64,000 nucleotides of DNA from Sphingomonas kyeonggiensis (GCF_030812785.1 NZ_JAUSTJ010000001.1:1302001-1366000), one strand, 5' to 3'. Numbered from the stretch's first letter, positions 51,023 through 59,280 are shown. Numbers and translations are program-made. The notes: generated by a model not told the origin, from the sequence alone.

Positions 51023-51040
51023 GTGACGAACCGGCGTCAC
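51023..51040. promoter_or_regulatory. Inverted repeat upstream of btaA
   Basis: GTGACGAACCGGCGTCAC has perfect 6-bp arms around a 6-base centre, 61 bases before the btaA start. It does not match the Pho-box consensus (direct CTGTCAT repeats), so another regulator would be involved if it is used. Confidence 0.45.
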
Positions 51041-51121
51041 TCTAGGGTCTATCCCCTGTGCCCGCAACGCCTCGTCGCGGGCACTCCCGGGGACGCCCCT
51101 AGGGTCAGGAGCCCAGCAAAA

Positions 51122-51682
51122 TCAATCCCGTGTCACGCTGCCGGCGACCGGCCAGTCGCTGTCGCCGATGCGCTTGAGCACCATCTTGAAGAAGGGGCGG
51201 GCCGGTTGGCCCTCCGCGAGGAAATCACCGGTCTCGGTCCAGGTCGTGCCGTCGAAGCTCGCCTTGTACCGGACCTTGGCATTGGGACCGGCCGGCACTT
51301 CCCAGGCGTAACCCTTGTCGAGCACCGTCATCGGGAAGTTGCCCGATCGCCCGCCGGTATAGCTCTGCATCGAAAAACTCTGGGTCCGCGCGTCGTAGGA
51401 GACCACGGCGAAGGCGTTGAACGGCACCTTGCCGGCGTCGTCGAACGATTTGCCTTCGATCACCGTCACCGTGCCGTCGAGCAGCGTGCCGACGCGCTCG
51501 GTATGCACCACCACCTTCTCGCCGGCGCTCGGCATCAGCATCCGCGCCTCGCCGCGCCATTTGCCGTGCATCCAGTCGAGCCTGTGCATCGCCGCGGATT
51601 GCTGTGCCATCGCGGCGGTGTCGGTCTGCTGGGCGTGGGCGGCGAAGGGCAGGGCGAGGGCTAGGAGCAAGGCTCCGACCAT
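51122..51682 (-). CDS. DUF1579-like secreted protein
   Basis: The 186-residue protein has a signal peptide (MVGALLLALALPFAAHAQQ) and one lipocalin/FABP-like beta-sheet region typical of DUF1579: MHGKWRGEARMLMP, KVVVHTERVGTLLDGTVTVIEGKSF, FNAFAVVSYDARTQSFSMQSY and YAWEVPAGPNAKVRYKASFDGTTWTETGDF. It probably acts in the periplasm; the function is unknown. The start at 51682 follows GGGAGG. A palindromic pair sits 19 bases upstream. Confidence 0.8.
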   Translation of the reverse strand: MVGALLLALALPFAAHAQQTDTAAMAQQSAAMHRLDWMHGKWRGEARMLMPSAGEKVVVHTERVGTLLDGTVTVIEGKSFDDAGKVPFNAFAVVSYDARTQSFSMQSYTGGRSGNFPMTVLDKGYAWEVPAGPNAKVRYKASFDGTTWTETGDFLAEGQPARPFFKMVLKRIGDSDWPVAGSVTRD

Positions 51683-51700
51683 CGGGCGCCTCCCATAACC

Positions 51701-51781
51701 GTCATCCCCGCGAAGGCGGGGATCCAGGGTTTCTCTACCCGTTCGCCTGTGACTCTGGATCCCCGCCTTCGCGGGGATGAC
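51701..51781. repeat. Paired inverted palindromes (TCATCCCCGCGAAGGCGGGG type)
   Basis: Arms 51701-51727 and 51755-51781 form a perfect 27-bp inverted pair; each contains CCCCGCGAAGGCGGGG. It lies between the divergent DUF1579 and LytTR genes and thus in both leaders. Confidence 0.9.
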
Positions 51782-51844
51782 GAAATTGAAGAACATGCGG
51801 GTCTCCCGTTGTCGTCGGACGCATCGCATGGCAGCCTCTCCGCC

Positions 51845-52672
51845 ATGCCCGCCGCCCGGTCGCTCCGCACTGGCCCCGCCGCCCGCTCGCCGGGCAAGCG
51901 CGGTTTCGCGAAGCGCGCGTTCGGCTTCGCGAAACGTGCGCTGCCGAAAGCGCCGGTGCCGGGCTTTCCTCTGCTCTGGGTCGCCTGTCTTGCCGCCGCG
52001 GCGCTGATGATCGTCACCGGCGGGTTCAACACCGGCGCGCTGCCGCTCGGCCAGCGCACCGCCTTCTGGCTGCTGCTGATGGGCTGGAACGCGCTCAAAT
52101 GGCAGGCGCTGTTCGCCTGGGGCGTCCGCAAGCCGAGCGACTGGCCGCGCGTCGCGCTGCTCGGTGCCATCCCGCTCAACCTGCCGTTGCCGCTCGAGAT
52201 CCCGCTCGTCGGCGCGCTGATCGGCCGGAGCATGCGCGTGATGCCGCTCGACGTCTGGCTGCGCGCGGCGGCGATCAGCGTGGTGATCTTCGCCGTCTGC
52301 GCGCTGGTCGCCTGGATATTGCTGCGCCGGATGCGCCCGGTCCGCGCCGAAACCGGGCTGCTCGCCCGCACCCGGGTCCGCGCCGAGGACCTCGCGGGAA
52401 TCGAGGCCGAGGACCATTATTGCCGCGTTCACCGCCGCGACGGGACGAGCGCGCTGCTCCATTACCGTTTCGGCGACGCGCTGGACGAAGTCGCCGGCAT
52501 CGACGGTCTCCAGGTCCATCGCGGCGCCTGGGTCGCGGCGGAGGCAGTCGAAGGCGCCGAGCGCGACGGCCGCAAATGGCGCCTGCTGCTTGCCGGCGGC
52601 GGCAGCGTGCCGGTCAGCGCGACCTATGTGGCGGCGGCAAGGGCGCGGGGGTGGCTGCGGGGGCGGGGGTAG
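51845..52672 (+). CDS. Membrane-anchored LytTR-domain regulator
   Basis: The 275-residue protein has a basic N-terminus with two similar KRGFAKRAFGFAKRALPKAP repeats, four transmembrane helices (about residues 40-60, 72-90, 98-125 and 140-162) and a C-terminal LytTR DNA-binding domain (about 175-270; LAGIEAEDHYCRVHRRDG, LQVHRGAWVAAEAV). It would be a one-component regulator with membrane sensing, as in other 4TM-LytTR proteins of sphingomonads and xanthomonads. The next gene begins on the base after its stop codon, so they form an operon. Confidence 0.82.
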   Translation: MPAARSLRTGPAARSPGKRGFAKRAFGFAKRALPKAPVPGFPLLWVACLAAAALMIVTGGFNTGALPLGQRTAFWLLLMGWNALKWQALFAWGVRKPSDWPRVALLGAIPLNLPLPLEIPLVGALIGRSMRVMPLDVWLRAAAISVVIFAVCALVAWILLRRMRPVRAETGLLARTRVRAEDLAGIEAEDHYCRVHRRDGTSALLHYRFGDALDEVAGIDGLQVHRGAWVAAEAVEGAERDGRKWRLLLAGGGSVPVSATYVAAARARGWLRGRG

Positions 52673-53098
52673 ATGCTAGGTGCCATTCTCAACGCGTTGC
52701 GCGGCTATCGGCGTGTCTTCCTGCCGCTGGAGGCCGCCATCCTCGCCGAGGTCCGGTCCTCTCTTCCCGAGCAGGTGCATCCCGCATTCGATGATCGCCT
52801 TGCCCGGATCAACATGATCCAGCCCATTCTCGGCGGGCGAGAGGTCAATCTCTATGAGCGCCGCAACGGCGTGATCCTGTTCCCCGCGTCGAGCCGAATA
52901 CTATCCGCCGACGCCTCGCTCTGCATCGCCACGGTAGAGCTTCTCTCATCTGATCCCATGTCCCGGCTGAAGGCACGGCTCTATTGCGGGCGCGGCGTCC
53001 TCACCTCGCTCGAATTCGACCAGCCCAGCGAACACGCGGAACTCGAAACCGTCACCGCGATGAAGGTGCAGGTGACGCCGAAATTGCCCTGGAACTGA
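52673..53098 (+). CDS. Hypothetical protein following LytTR gene
   Basis: The 141-residue, soluble protein starts immediately after the LytTR stop (TAG then ATG). Features: AILNALRGYRRVFLPLEAAILAEVRSSLP at the start, VNLYERRNGVILFPASSRIL in the middle and CIATVELLSSDPMSRLKARLYCGRGVLTSLEFDQPSE. The GVLTSLEFDQ ending is like the SMI1/KNR4-neighbour or immunity-like small proteins, but I cannot assign a family. Position suggests co-expression with the regulator. Confidence 0.6.
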   Translation: MLGAILNALRGYRRVFLPLEAAILAEVRSSLPEQVHPAFDDRLARINMIQPILGGREVNLYERRNGVILFPASSRILSADASLCIATVELLSSDPMSRLKARLYCGRGVLTSLEFDQPSEHAELETVTAMKVQVTPKLPWN

Positions 53099-53121
53099 CG
53101 GAGGGCGCTGGCAGCAAGAAC

Positions 53122-53157
53122 CAAGCTGATCCCCGGCGAGGGCCGGGGATCAGCTTG
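53122..53157. terminator. Perfect 16-bp hairpin between convergent genes
   Basis: CAAGCTGATCCCCGGC (53122-53137) and its exact reverse complement (53142-53157) close a GAGG loop. It is 24 bases after one stop and 66 before the other, suiting a two-way terminator. A lone CCTTGTGCCGGGG half-repeat follows at about 53189. Confidence 0.6.
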
Positions 53158-53222
53158 CGTCAGTGGTAACCGCGCGTTGTTGCGTGGCCTTGTGCCGGGG
53201 TAGCGGTTGGAGGTGAAGGACT

Positions 53223-53696
53223 TCAGTCCCGGCAATAGCCCTCGCCGGTATGCACGGTCAGGCAGTCCTTCTTGCCGGCGAGGTACTTCAGCCCCGTCGC
53301 ATCGCCATCGCTAGCGTGGAGCGTCTGCTCGCCATCGGGCCGCTTGAACGCGATGCCCGCGCTGGTGCCCTTGCCGTCGAACGATCCCTTGTCGTCGAGC
53401 GTGTATTGCATCTCGAGCTTGTAGGTCCCCGGCTCGGCGCCCTTGGCGACGACCAGATAGGTCCCCTCGACGCCCTTCCACCGCCCGACCCAGTCGTCGC
53501 GGTCGACCGGCTTGCCGGACACTTCCTTTTTCAGGTCGGCAGCGCCCTGCTCCACGGCATTGGCGATCGACCCGCCCACCGCCACTGCGGCATTGCCGGC
53601 GGTCTCGGTGGCATTGGCCGTCGCGTCGGCAGCCTTGTCGGCGGTGTTGCACGCGGCGAGCGCCAGCGCCGGCGCGAGGATCAGCAGCGCGCGCAT
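53223..53696 (-). CDS. Putative lipoprotein with C-terminal lipocalin-like domain
   Basis: The 157-residue product has a lipobox (MRALLILAPALALAAC, Cys16), an alanine/asparagine-rich low-complexity linker (KAADATANATETAGNAAVAV) and a strand-rich part: WVGRWKGVEGTYLVVAKGAEPGTYKLEMQYTLDDKGSF, ending in CLTVHTGEGYCRD with a likely disulfide. Its ATG overlaps the stop of the upstream small lipoprotein by one base (TGATG), so the pair is co-translated. Function unknown. Confidence 0.72.
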   Translation of the reverse strand: MRALLILAPALALAACNTADKAADATANATETAGNAAVAVGGSIANAVEQGAADLKKEVSGKPVDRDDWVGRWKGVEGTYLVVAKGAEPGTYKLEMQYTLDDKGSFDGKGTSAGIAFKRPDGEQTLHASDGDATGLKYLAGKKDCLTVHTGEGYCRD

Positions 53697-53947
53697 CAGC
53701 GAGTCGCCTCGTCGATCGCATTGCCGACATGTTCGGCGCGGTTGCCGATGTCGTCGGCGGTGTTGTCGAAGGCGTTGCCGGCATCGTCCGCCGCGGCGTC
53801 GATGCTGTTCCCCAGGTCGTTCGCGGCGTTGCTCAGCGAGTCGCCGGTGCGATCCAGCGAGTTGCTCAGATTGCTCTCCGCACTCGGCGAGCAGGCCGCG
53901 AGGCCCAGCGCGAGGGCGGGAAGCAGGGCGAAAATCGTCTTGCGCAT
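53696..53947 (-). CDS. Small repetitive lipoprotein
   Basis: The 83-residue product has a lipobox (MRKTIFALLPALALGLAAC, Cys19) and then a repeating D/N-rich amphipathic helix with an 11-residue-like period (SNAANDLGNSIDAAADDAGNAFDNTADDIGNRAEHVGNAID). This kind of repeat can form a long helix like entericidin or LEA-type proteins. It lies 58 bases after the divergent rpiB start region and is coupled to the next lipoprotein gene. Confidence 0.72.
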   Translation of the reverse strand: MRKTIFALLPALALGLAACSPSAESNLSNSLDRTGDSLSNAANDLGNSIDAAADDAGNAFDNTADDIGNRAEHVGNAIDEATR

Positions 53948-54005
53948 GTTTCTCTCCGAATAGTCGGTCTAGCCAGCCGGTCCCGCGCGGCGTAGGGGAG
54001 CGCGC

Positions 54006-54458
54006 ATGCCACACACCATCGCCATCGCATCGGACCATGCCGCCTACGCAATGAAGGCAGAACTCGCCGAATGGTTGCGTAACGAAGGGCACGAAGTGCT
54101 CGATTTGGGCACGAACGGCCCCGAGAGCGTCGATTATCCCGATTACGGCTATCGTCTCGCCAAGGCGATCGAGGATGGCCGGGCCGAGCGCGGCGTCGCG
54201 CTCTGCGGCTCGGGCATCGGCATCTCGATCGCGGTCAACCGCAATCCGGCCGCCCGCTGCGCGCTCGTCTCCGAGCCGCTCTCGGCCAGCCTTGCGCGCC
54301 AGCACAACGATGCCAATGTCGTCGCCCTCGGCGCCCGCCTCGTCGGCATCGAGATGGCCAAGGCCTGCATCACCACCTTCCTCGCAACCGAGTTCCTCGG
54401 CGACCGCCACCAGCGCCGGGTCGAGAAGCTCAGCCACCCCGAAAGGAACCCCGCATGA
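54006..54458 (+). CDS. rpiB: Ribose 5-phosphate isomerase B
   Basis: The 150-residue enzyme interconverts ribose- and ribulose-5-phosphate. It shows [37 protein letters not shown] and the catalytic cysteine in [17 protein letters not shown] (Cys67), with the [30 protein letters not shown] block. Length is standard. Its stop overlaps glyA by four bases; the two feed ribose and one-carbon pools for nucleotide synthesis. Confidence 0.94.
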   Translation: MPHTIAIASDHAAYAMKAELAEWLRNEGHEVLDLGTNGPESVDYPDYGYRLAKAIEDGRAERGVALCGSGIGISIAVNRNPAARCALVSEPLSASLARQHNDANVVALGARLVGIEMAKACITTFLATEFLGDRHQRRVEKLSHPERNPA

Positions 54459-55765
54459 GCACCAATCCCGTTAGCAATGGCGTGCAGCCGGACGGTTTCT
54501 TCACCCGCGGCCTCGCCGAGGCCGATCCCGCGGTCTTCGCCGGCGTCGAGCACGAGCTGAAGCGCGAGCAGTATCAGATCGAGCTGATCGCCTCGGAGAA
54601 CATCGTCTCCAAGGCAGTGCTCGAGGCCCAGGGCTCGGTCTTCACCAACAAATATGCCGAGGGCTATCCCGGCAAGCGCTACTATCAGGGCTGCCACCCC
54701 TCGGACGAAGTCGAGCAGCTGGCGATCGATCGCGCCAAGCAGATCTTCGGCTGCGACTTCGCCAACGTCCAGCCGCACTCGGGCGCGCAGGCGAACGGCG
54801 CGGTGATGCTCGCGCTCGCCAAGCCGGGCGACACGATCATGGGCCTCAGCCTCGATTCGGGCGGCCACCTCACCCACGGCGCCAAGGCGGCGATGTCGGG
54901 TAAGTGGTTCAACGCGGTCCAGTACGGCGTCGACCCCGTCACCCACCTGATCGACTTCGACGAGGTGCTGGCCAAGGCCAAGGAGAGCCAGCCGCGGATC
55001 ATCATCGCCGGCGGCTCGGCCTATCCGCGCCACATCGATTTCGCGAAGTTCCGCGCGATCGCCGATGAAGTCGGCGCGATCTTCATGGTCGACATGGCGC
55101 ACTTCGCCGGCCTGGTCGCCGGCGGCGTCCACCCGACGCCGTTCGGTCACGCCCATGTCGTTACCACCACCACCCACAAGACCCTGCGCGGCCCGCGCGG
55201 CGGCGCGGTATTCACCAATGACGAGGCGATCGCCAAGAAGATCAACTCGGCGGTGTTCCCGGGGCTCCAGGGCGGCCCGCTGATGCACGTCATCGCTGCC
55301 AAGGCAGTCGCGTTCGGCGAGGCGCTCCAGCCCGAGTTCAAGAGCTATGCGGCGGCGATCGTCGAGAATGCCAAGATCCTCGCGGCCACGCTCAAGGAGC
55401 GCGGCGCGGCAGTGGTCTCGGGCGGCACCGACACGCATCTCGCGCTGATCGACCTCACCCCGCTGGGCGTCACCGGCAAGGATGCCGACGAAGCGCTCGA
55501 GCGGGCGGCGATCACCTGCAACAAGAACGGCATCCCCAACGATCCGCTGCCGCCGGTCAAGACCAGCGGCATCCGCGTCGGCTCGCCGGCGGGCACCACC
55601 CGCGGCTTCGGACCCGCAGAGTTCCGCGAGATCGGCAACATGGTCGCCGACGTGCTCGACGGCCTCAAGAAGAATGGCGAGCAGGGCGACGCCCAGGTCG
55701 AAGCCAATGTCCGCGAGCGCGTCCGCGCGCTGTGCGAGCGCTTCCCCATTTATCCGGAGCTTTGA
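54455..55765 (+). CDS. glyA: Serine hydroxymethyltransferase
   Basis: GlyA converts serine and THF to glycine and 5,10-methylene-THF. The 436-residue PLP enzyme shows [36 protein letters not shown], the SGAQAN block, [15 protein letters not shown], the PLP lysine in [13 protein letters not shown] (Lys242) and [12 protein letters not shown]. It is coupled to rpiB upstream. Its products feed HemA (glycine) and the folate pool used by PurU. Confidence 0.97.
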   Translation: MSTNPVSNGVQPDGFFTRGLAEADPAVFAGVEHELKREQYQIELIASENIVSKAVLEAQGSVFTNKYAEGYPGKRYYQGCHPSDEVEQLAIDRAKQIFGCDFANVQPHSGAQANGAVMLALAKPGDTIMGLSLDSGGHLTHGAKAAMSGKWFNAVQYGVDPVTHLIDFDEVLAKAKESQPRIIIAGGSAYPRHIDFAKFRAIADEVGAIFMVDMAHFAGLVAGGVHPTPFGHAHVVTTTTHKTLRGPRGGAVFTNDEAIAKKINSAVFPGLQGGPLMHVIAAKAVAFGEALQPEFKSYAAAIVENAKILAATLKERGAAVVSGGTDTHLALIDLTPLGVTGKDADEALERAAITCNKNGIPNDPLPPVKTSGIRVGSPAGTTRGFGPAEFREIGNMVADVLDGLKKNGEQGDAQVEANVRERVRALCERFPIYPEL

Positions 55766-55775
55766 TGGCTAATCT

Positions 55776-55889
55776 CCCTCTCCCCTCTGGGGAGAGGGCA
55801 GGGGAGAGGGGCATGAGCCGAGACCTCTCCTCTCTGCCCCTCTCCCTCCGCCGCTTCGCGGCTCCTCCCTCTCCCCAGAGGGGAGAGGG
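55776..55889. repeat. Paired inverted palindromes (CCCTCTCCCC type)
   Basis: Arms 55776-55798 and 55867-55889 are 23-nt exact inverted copies, each CCCTCTCCCC-TCT-GGGGAGAGGG. Related to 173-311. The right arm ends five bases before the nrdR ATG, so its GGGGAGAGGG is the ribosome-binding site. Confidence 0.88.
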
Positions 55890-55894
55890 ATAAG

Positions 55895-56356
55895 ATGCGC
55901 TGCCCCTTCTGCGGACATGAAGACAGCCAGGTAAAGGACAGCCGCCCCACCGAAGACGGGGCGGCGATCCGCCGCCGGCGCCAGTGCGAGGCCTGCGCCG
56001 CGCGCTTCACCACGTTCGAGCGCATCCAGCTGCGCGAGCTGACTGTCCTCAAGAGCGAGGACAAGCGCGAGCCGTTCGATCGCGACAAGCTGGTCCGCTC
56101 GATCTCGGTCGCCACCCGCAAGCGCCCGGTCAACAGCGTGCAGATCGAGAAGCTGGTCTCCGGCATCCAGCGCCAGCTGGAGACGATGGGCGACACCGAA
56201 ATCCCCTCGCAGAAAATCGGCGAGCTGGTGATGCAGGGGCTGAAGGGCCTGGATTCGGTCGCCTATATCCGCTTCGCCAGCGTCTATAAGGACTTCCGCG
56301 AGGCCAAGGACTTCGAGGAATTCGCGGGCAATGTGAGCGAGGTGGGGAAGGGGTAA
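55895..56356 (+). CDS. nrdR: Transcriptional repressor NrdR
   Basis: NrdR represses ribonucleotide reductase genes in response to dATP/ATP. The 153-residue protein has the N-terminal zinc ribbon ([17 protein letters not shown], then [12 protein letters not shown]: cysteines 3, 6, 31, 34), the ATP-cone domain ([20 protein letters not shown] to the C-terminus, about 46-136) and the usual [16 protein letters not shown] ending. It follows glyA, the common neighbour. Its likely target nrdB is at 1292-2350 in this window. Confidence 0.96.
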   Translation: MRCPFCGHEDSQVKDSRPTEDGAAIRRRRQCEACAARFTTFERIQLRELTVLKSEDKREPFDRDKLVRSISVATRKRPVNSVQIEKLVSGIQRQLETMGDTEIPSQKIGELVMQGLKGLDSVAYIRFASVYKDFREAKDFEEFAGNVSEVGKG

Positions 56357-56366
56357 GCCCCTTTTC

Positions 56367-56470
56367 GTCATCCCGCGAAAGCGGGGACCCATCTCCCGGA
56401 CTATCCGGCCACGTACCGGTTATATCTGCCGATAGCGCAGGAGCTGGGTCCCCGCTTTCGCGGGGATGAC
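56367..56470. repeat. Paired inverted palindromes (TCCCGCGAAAGCGGGGACCC type)
   Basis: Arms 56367-56391 and 56445-56470 are inverted copies differing by one deleted C; each is a CCCGCGAAAGCGGGG hairpin flanked by GTCAT. It lies between nrdR and trmJ. Confidence 0.85.
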
Positions 56471-56509
56471 GGTTGTTGGTACTAGTGCCAAGTTGAAGAG
56501 ATCGAAGCA

Positions 56510-57271
56510 GTGAGCAAAGCCGTGGCCCCACCCCCCGTCATCGTCCTCGTCCGCCCGCAGCTCGGCGAGAATATCGGCAAGGCCGCGCGCGCGATGCTCA
56601 ATTTCGGGCTGGTCGAGATGCGCCTCGTCGCCCCGCGCGACGGCTGGCCCAATCCCAGCGCCGGTCCGGCCGCCTCGGGCGCCGATATCGTGCTCGAAAA
56701 GGCCCGGGTCTATGAGACCGTCGCCGATGCCGTGGCCGATTGCGCGCATGTCTATGCCACCACGGTGCGCAAGCGGGGCGTCACCAAGCCGGTGATGACC
56801 CCCGAAGAGGCCTCGCACGAGATCCATCGCGAGGAAGGCCGCTCGGCGATCCTGTTCGGGCCCGAGCGCTCGGGGCTCGAGACCGACGACGTCGCCGTCG
56901 CCCGCACCATCGTCACCGTGCCGATCAACCCCGAGTTCGGTTCGCTCAACCTCGCCCAGGCGGTCATCCTCGTCGCCTATGAATGGTCGAAGCACGTGCC
57001 GAGTTCGGCAGAGGGCGGCGTGAGCCTCGCCCAGCCGACCCAAGAGGAGCTCGATCCCCCCGCGCCGCAGGAAGAACTCGACGGGATGATCGGCCAGCTC
57101 GATGCGATGCTCGAGGAATCTGGCTATTATTTCCCGCCCGATCGCGTGCCTTCAACCAAGCGTACGTTGCGCACTTTGCTCACCAAGCCGCGCTGGTCGA
57201 GCCAGGAACTGCGCACCCTGCGCGGCGTGCTCTCGGCCCTCGAAGGGAAGAAGCGCCACCGCAACGGCTGA
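56510..57271 (+). CDS. trmJ: TrmJ-like tRNA/rRNA 2'-O-methyltransferase (SPOUT)
   Basis: The 253-residue protein has the SPOUT/SpoU methyltransferase set: IVLVRPQLGENIGKAARAMLNFGLVEMRLV (motif 1), LFGPERSGLETDDVAVA (motif 2) and PINPEFGSLNLAQAVILVAYEW (motif 3, SAM site of the trefoil knot), plus an insert (about 165-205) and a C-terminal dimerisation tail. E. coli TrmJ methylates position 32 of several tRNAs; specificity here is inferred. It starts at GTG 56510, 40 bases after the repeat. Confidence 0.9.
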   Translation: MSKAVAPPPVIVLVRPQLGENIGKAARAMLNFGLVEMRLVAPRDGWPNPSAGPAASGADIVLEKARVYETVADAVADCAHVYATTVRKRGVTKPVMTPEEASHEIHREEGRSAILFGPERSGLETDDVAVARTIVTVPINPEFGSLNLAQAVILVAYEWSKHVPSSAEGGVSLAQPTQEELDPPAPQEELDGMIGQLDAMLEESGYYFPPDRVPSTKRTLRTLLTKPRWSSQELRTLRGVLSALEGKKRHRNG

Positions 57272-57347
57272 CACATTACTGCAATATGCTTCCGCTTTTC
57301 GCTGGCGTGAAACCGCGATACGCTCGGTGAATCTTGGGAGGGGCCCG

Positions 57348-57608
57348 ATGCGTTTTGTTACCTTTGCTGCCTTGCTTGCCCTGTCTGCACCGGCATTGGC
57401 CCAGCAGACCGATACCGCGCCTGCGCCTGCCTCGCCGGTGAAGGAAAAGAAGATCTGCCGTGCTCTCGATGTGACCGGCTCGATCATGTCGAAGCGTACC
57501 TGTCATACCCGCGAGGAATGGCGCCAGATCGACGATTCCAATGGCGACAATGCCCAGCGGACGCTCGGCAATCGTCGGGCGGGCGCAACCGGTCTCGACC
57601 CGAGCTGA
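57348..57608 (+). CDS. Small secreted protein, first of a paralogous pair
   Basis: The 86-residue product has a signal peptide (MRFVTFAALLALSAPALAQQ), a proline/alanine linker, then KKICRALDVTGSIMSKRTCHTREEWRQIDDSNGDNAQRT. The two cysteines in ICR and RTCHT probably form a disulfide. The next gene but one-hundred-odd bases further has the same domain, so the two arose by duplication. Proteins with the ICRxxxxTGSxxxxxxCHTxxEW pattern are common in sphingomonads; their role is not known. GGGAGG precedes the ATG. Confidence 0.7.
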   Translation: MRFVTFAALLALSAPALAQQTDTAPAPASPVKEKKICRALDVTGSIMSKRTCHTREEWRQIDDSNGDNAQRTLGNRRAGATGLDPS

Positions 57609-57741
57609 GCCGGCGCCACCTTGGCGACATAGGTGGCATTCGATTTGCTGATCCAGGATCGTCCCGCCAGACGACGCGGACCTGTTATCCGAACCGACGC
57701 CCGGCAGTGCGGGCGTTCTTGCTATTGCGGAGACTTGCCAG

Positions 57742-58035
57742 ATGCGTTTCGTTACCGCGCTTACTCTCCTTGCTCTGGCGGCGCCCGTCGCCGCGCAGGA
57801 AGCTCCAGTCTATAGCGGCCAGGCCAGCGCCCCCGCCAAGGCCAAGAAGAGCAAGAATGACCCGGACAAGGTTATATGCCGCAGCGTCGCATCGACGGGC
57901 AGCCTGATCGTCGGTCGCAGCGAATGCCATACCCGCGCCGAATGGGAGCAGCTGACGCGCGAGACGCGCGAGGCATTGCGGGGGCGCGGTGCGACCGTGC
58001 CGGCTCCGCCGATCCGCCCCGGCGGCGGCGGTTGA
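57742..58035 (+). CDS. Small secreted protein, second of a paralogous pair
   Basis: The 97-residue product has a signal peptide (MRFVTALTLLALAAPVAAQE) and repeats the pattern of its neighbour: VICRSVASTGSLIVGRSECHTRAEWEQL, aligned with ICRALDVTGSIMSKRTCHTREEWRQI. The linker and C-terminal tail (GRGATVPAPPIRPGGGG) differ. The first eight residues are nearly the same as in the first copy (MRFVT-AL), suggesting recent duplication or gene conversion. A 133-base spacer between the pair has no other gene. Confidence 0.7.
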   Translation: MRFVTALTLLALAAPVAAQEAPVYSGQASAPAKAKKSKNDPDKVICRSVASTGSLIVGRSECHTRAEWEQLTRETREALRGRGATVPAPPIRPGGGG

Positions 58036-58050
58036 AACCGGCAACCGTTT

Positions 58051-58353
58051 TCAGCGCCGGTCGAACGCCTCGAGCTCATAGGCGATCGAGGCTTCGACCA
58101 GTAATTCCCAGATCTCGCCGATCGCCGCATCGGGGATGCCCGCGGCCCGGGCATGGGTGCGGGCATTGGCGATCACCTGCGCCTTGCGGGCTTCGTCGCG
58201 GACATGGCCGCGCTCGGGCTTGATGCGGGCGGCGGCATCCATATAGCCGAAGCGGCGCTTGAGCAGCTGCACCAGCGCCGCGTCCACCGCATCGACGCCG
58301 GCACGGACTTCCAGCATCGTCGTGCAGGCTTCGGGGTCGAGTATCTCTTGCAT
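58051..58353 (-). CDS. Chorismate mutase (AroQ-type) family protein
   Basis: The 100-residue all-helical protein has the AroQ-alpha arrangement: MLEVRAGVDAVDAALVQLLKRRFGYMDAAARIK (helix 1, with the conserved R in VRAGVDAVD), then EARKAQVIANARTHARAAGIPDAAIGEIWELLVEASIAYEL. It may rearrange chorismate to prephenate; a PchB-like isochorismate lyase is the alternative. Start MQEILDPEAC follows AAGGAACG. No other shikimate gene is nearby. Confidence 0.82.
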   Translation of the reverse strand: MQEILDPEACTTMLEVRAGVDAVDAALVQLLKRRFGYMDAAARIKPERGHVRDEARKAQVIANARTHARAAGIPDAAIGEIWELLVEASIAYELEAFDRR

Positions 58354-58438
58354 CGCCGTTCCTTGGCGGCGCGGGGAGGCGCTGTCCAGCATGTGCGGTA
58401 ATTCGTCCTCGAGACGGGCTCGTGGAGGCCCGGAGAAC

Positions 58439-58467
58439 TTGACTCCAGCCCCCCGCGCCGCTAACCG
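58439..58467 (+). promoter_or_regulatory. Possible rpsD promoter
   Basis: TTGACT (58439-58444) and TAACCG (58462-58467) are 17 bases apart, leaving a leader of about 105 bases before rpsD. The -10 is weak. The 224-base gap 58354-58577 has no other gene I can support. Confidence 0.35.
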
Positions 58468-58577
58468 CGCGCCTTCGCAATGGTCCCGCACCCCGGTGAA
58501 GCGGTGGCCCTGCCTCTCTTCGAGAACCGCAGGCGGATACCGGGAATACCGTTGTTAGCGATTGCAAGGATTACAGA

Positions 58578-59192
58578 ATGTCGAAGCGTTCCAGCGCAAA
58601 GTACAAGCTTGACCGCCGCATGGGCGAGAACATCTGGGGCCGTCCCAAGTCCCCGGTGAACAAGCGCGAATACGGCCCGGGCCAGCACGGCCAGCGCCGC
58701 AAGGGCAAGATGTCGGACTTCGGCATCCAGCTGCGCGCCAAGCAGAAGCTCAAGGGCTATTACGGCGACGTCACCGAGAAGCAGTTCAAGAAGGCGTATG
58801 AAGACGCCTCGAAGATGAAGGGCGATACGTCGCAGAACCTCATCGGTCTGCTCGAGCAGCGCCTCGACATGATCGTCTACCGCGCCAAGTTCGCGCCGAC
58901 GATCTTCGCGGCCCGCCAGCTGGTCAACCACGGCCACGTCCTGGTCGATGGCGAGAAGTGCAACATCGGTTCGCGCCGCATCAAGCCGGGCCAGACCGTG
59001 TCGCTCCGCCAGAAGGCGCAGGAAATGGCGCTGGTGATGGAGGCGCAGAGCCTCGCCGAGCGCGACATCCCCGATTACGTGTCGCCGGACGGCGCCTCGA
59101 AGATCACCTTCACCCGTGTGCCGACCCTCGACGAGGTGCCGTACCCGGTGAAGATGGAGCCGAACCTGGTCGTCGAATTCTATTCGCGCTAA
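58578..59192 (+). CDS. rpsD: 30S ribosomal protein S4
   Basis: S4 starts small-subunit assembly by binding the 5' domain of 16S rRNA. The 204-residue protein shows [16 protein letters not shown], the [10 protein letters not shown] block, the S4 RNA-binding domain ([38 protein letters not shown], about 95-160) and ends VVEFYSR, all diagnostic. As in many alphaproteobacteria it is separate from the main ribosomal clusters. Confidence 0.98.
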   Translation: MSKRSSAKYKLDRRMGENIWGRPKSPVNKREYGPGQHGQRRKGKMSDFGIQLRAKQKLKGYYGDVTEKQFKKAYEDASKMKGDTSQNLIGLLEQRLDMIVYRAKFAPTIFAARQLVNHGHVLVDGEKCNIGSRRIKPGQTVSLRQKAQEMALVMEAQSLAERDIPDYVSPDGASKITFTRVPTLDEVPYPVKMEPNLVVEFYSR

Positions 59193-59218
59193 GCTTCGCT
59201 CCCTTCGGGAACGGAAAA

Positions 59219-59247
59219 GAGGGCGGTCCTTCGGGGCCGCCCTTTTC
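59219..59247 (+). terminator. Rho-independent terminator of rpsD
   Basis: GGGCGGTCC pairs with GGGCCGCCC (one G-T wobble) around a TTCG loop, 59221-59242, followed by TTTTCGTTT. It ends the rpsD transcript. Confidence 0.88.
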
Positions 59248-59280
59248 GTTTGCGCCGTCTCCCGTTCCCAGCCCGTCATG

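Noticed and set aside
50963..51060. Pho box upstream of btaA
   Set aside because: Expected from function, but no tandem CTGTCAT-like repeats; only an inverted GTGACG/CGTCAC dyad is present.
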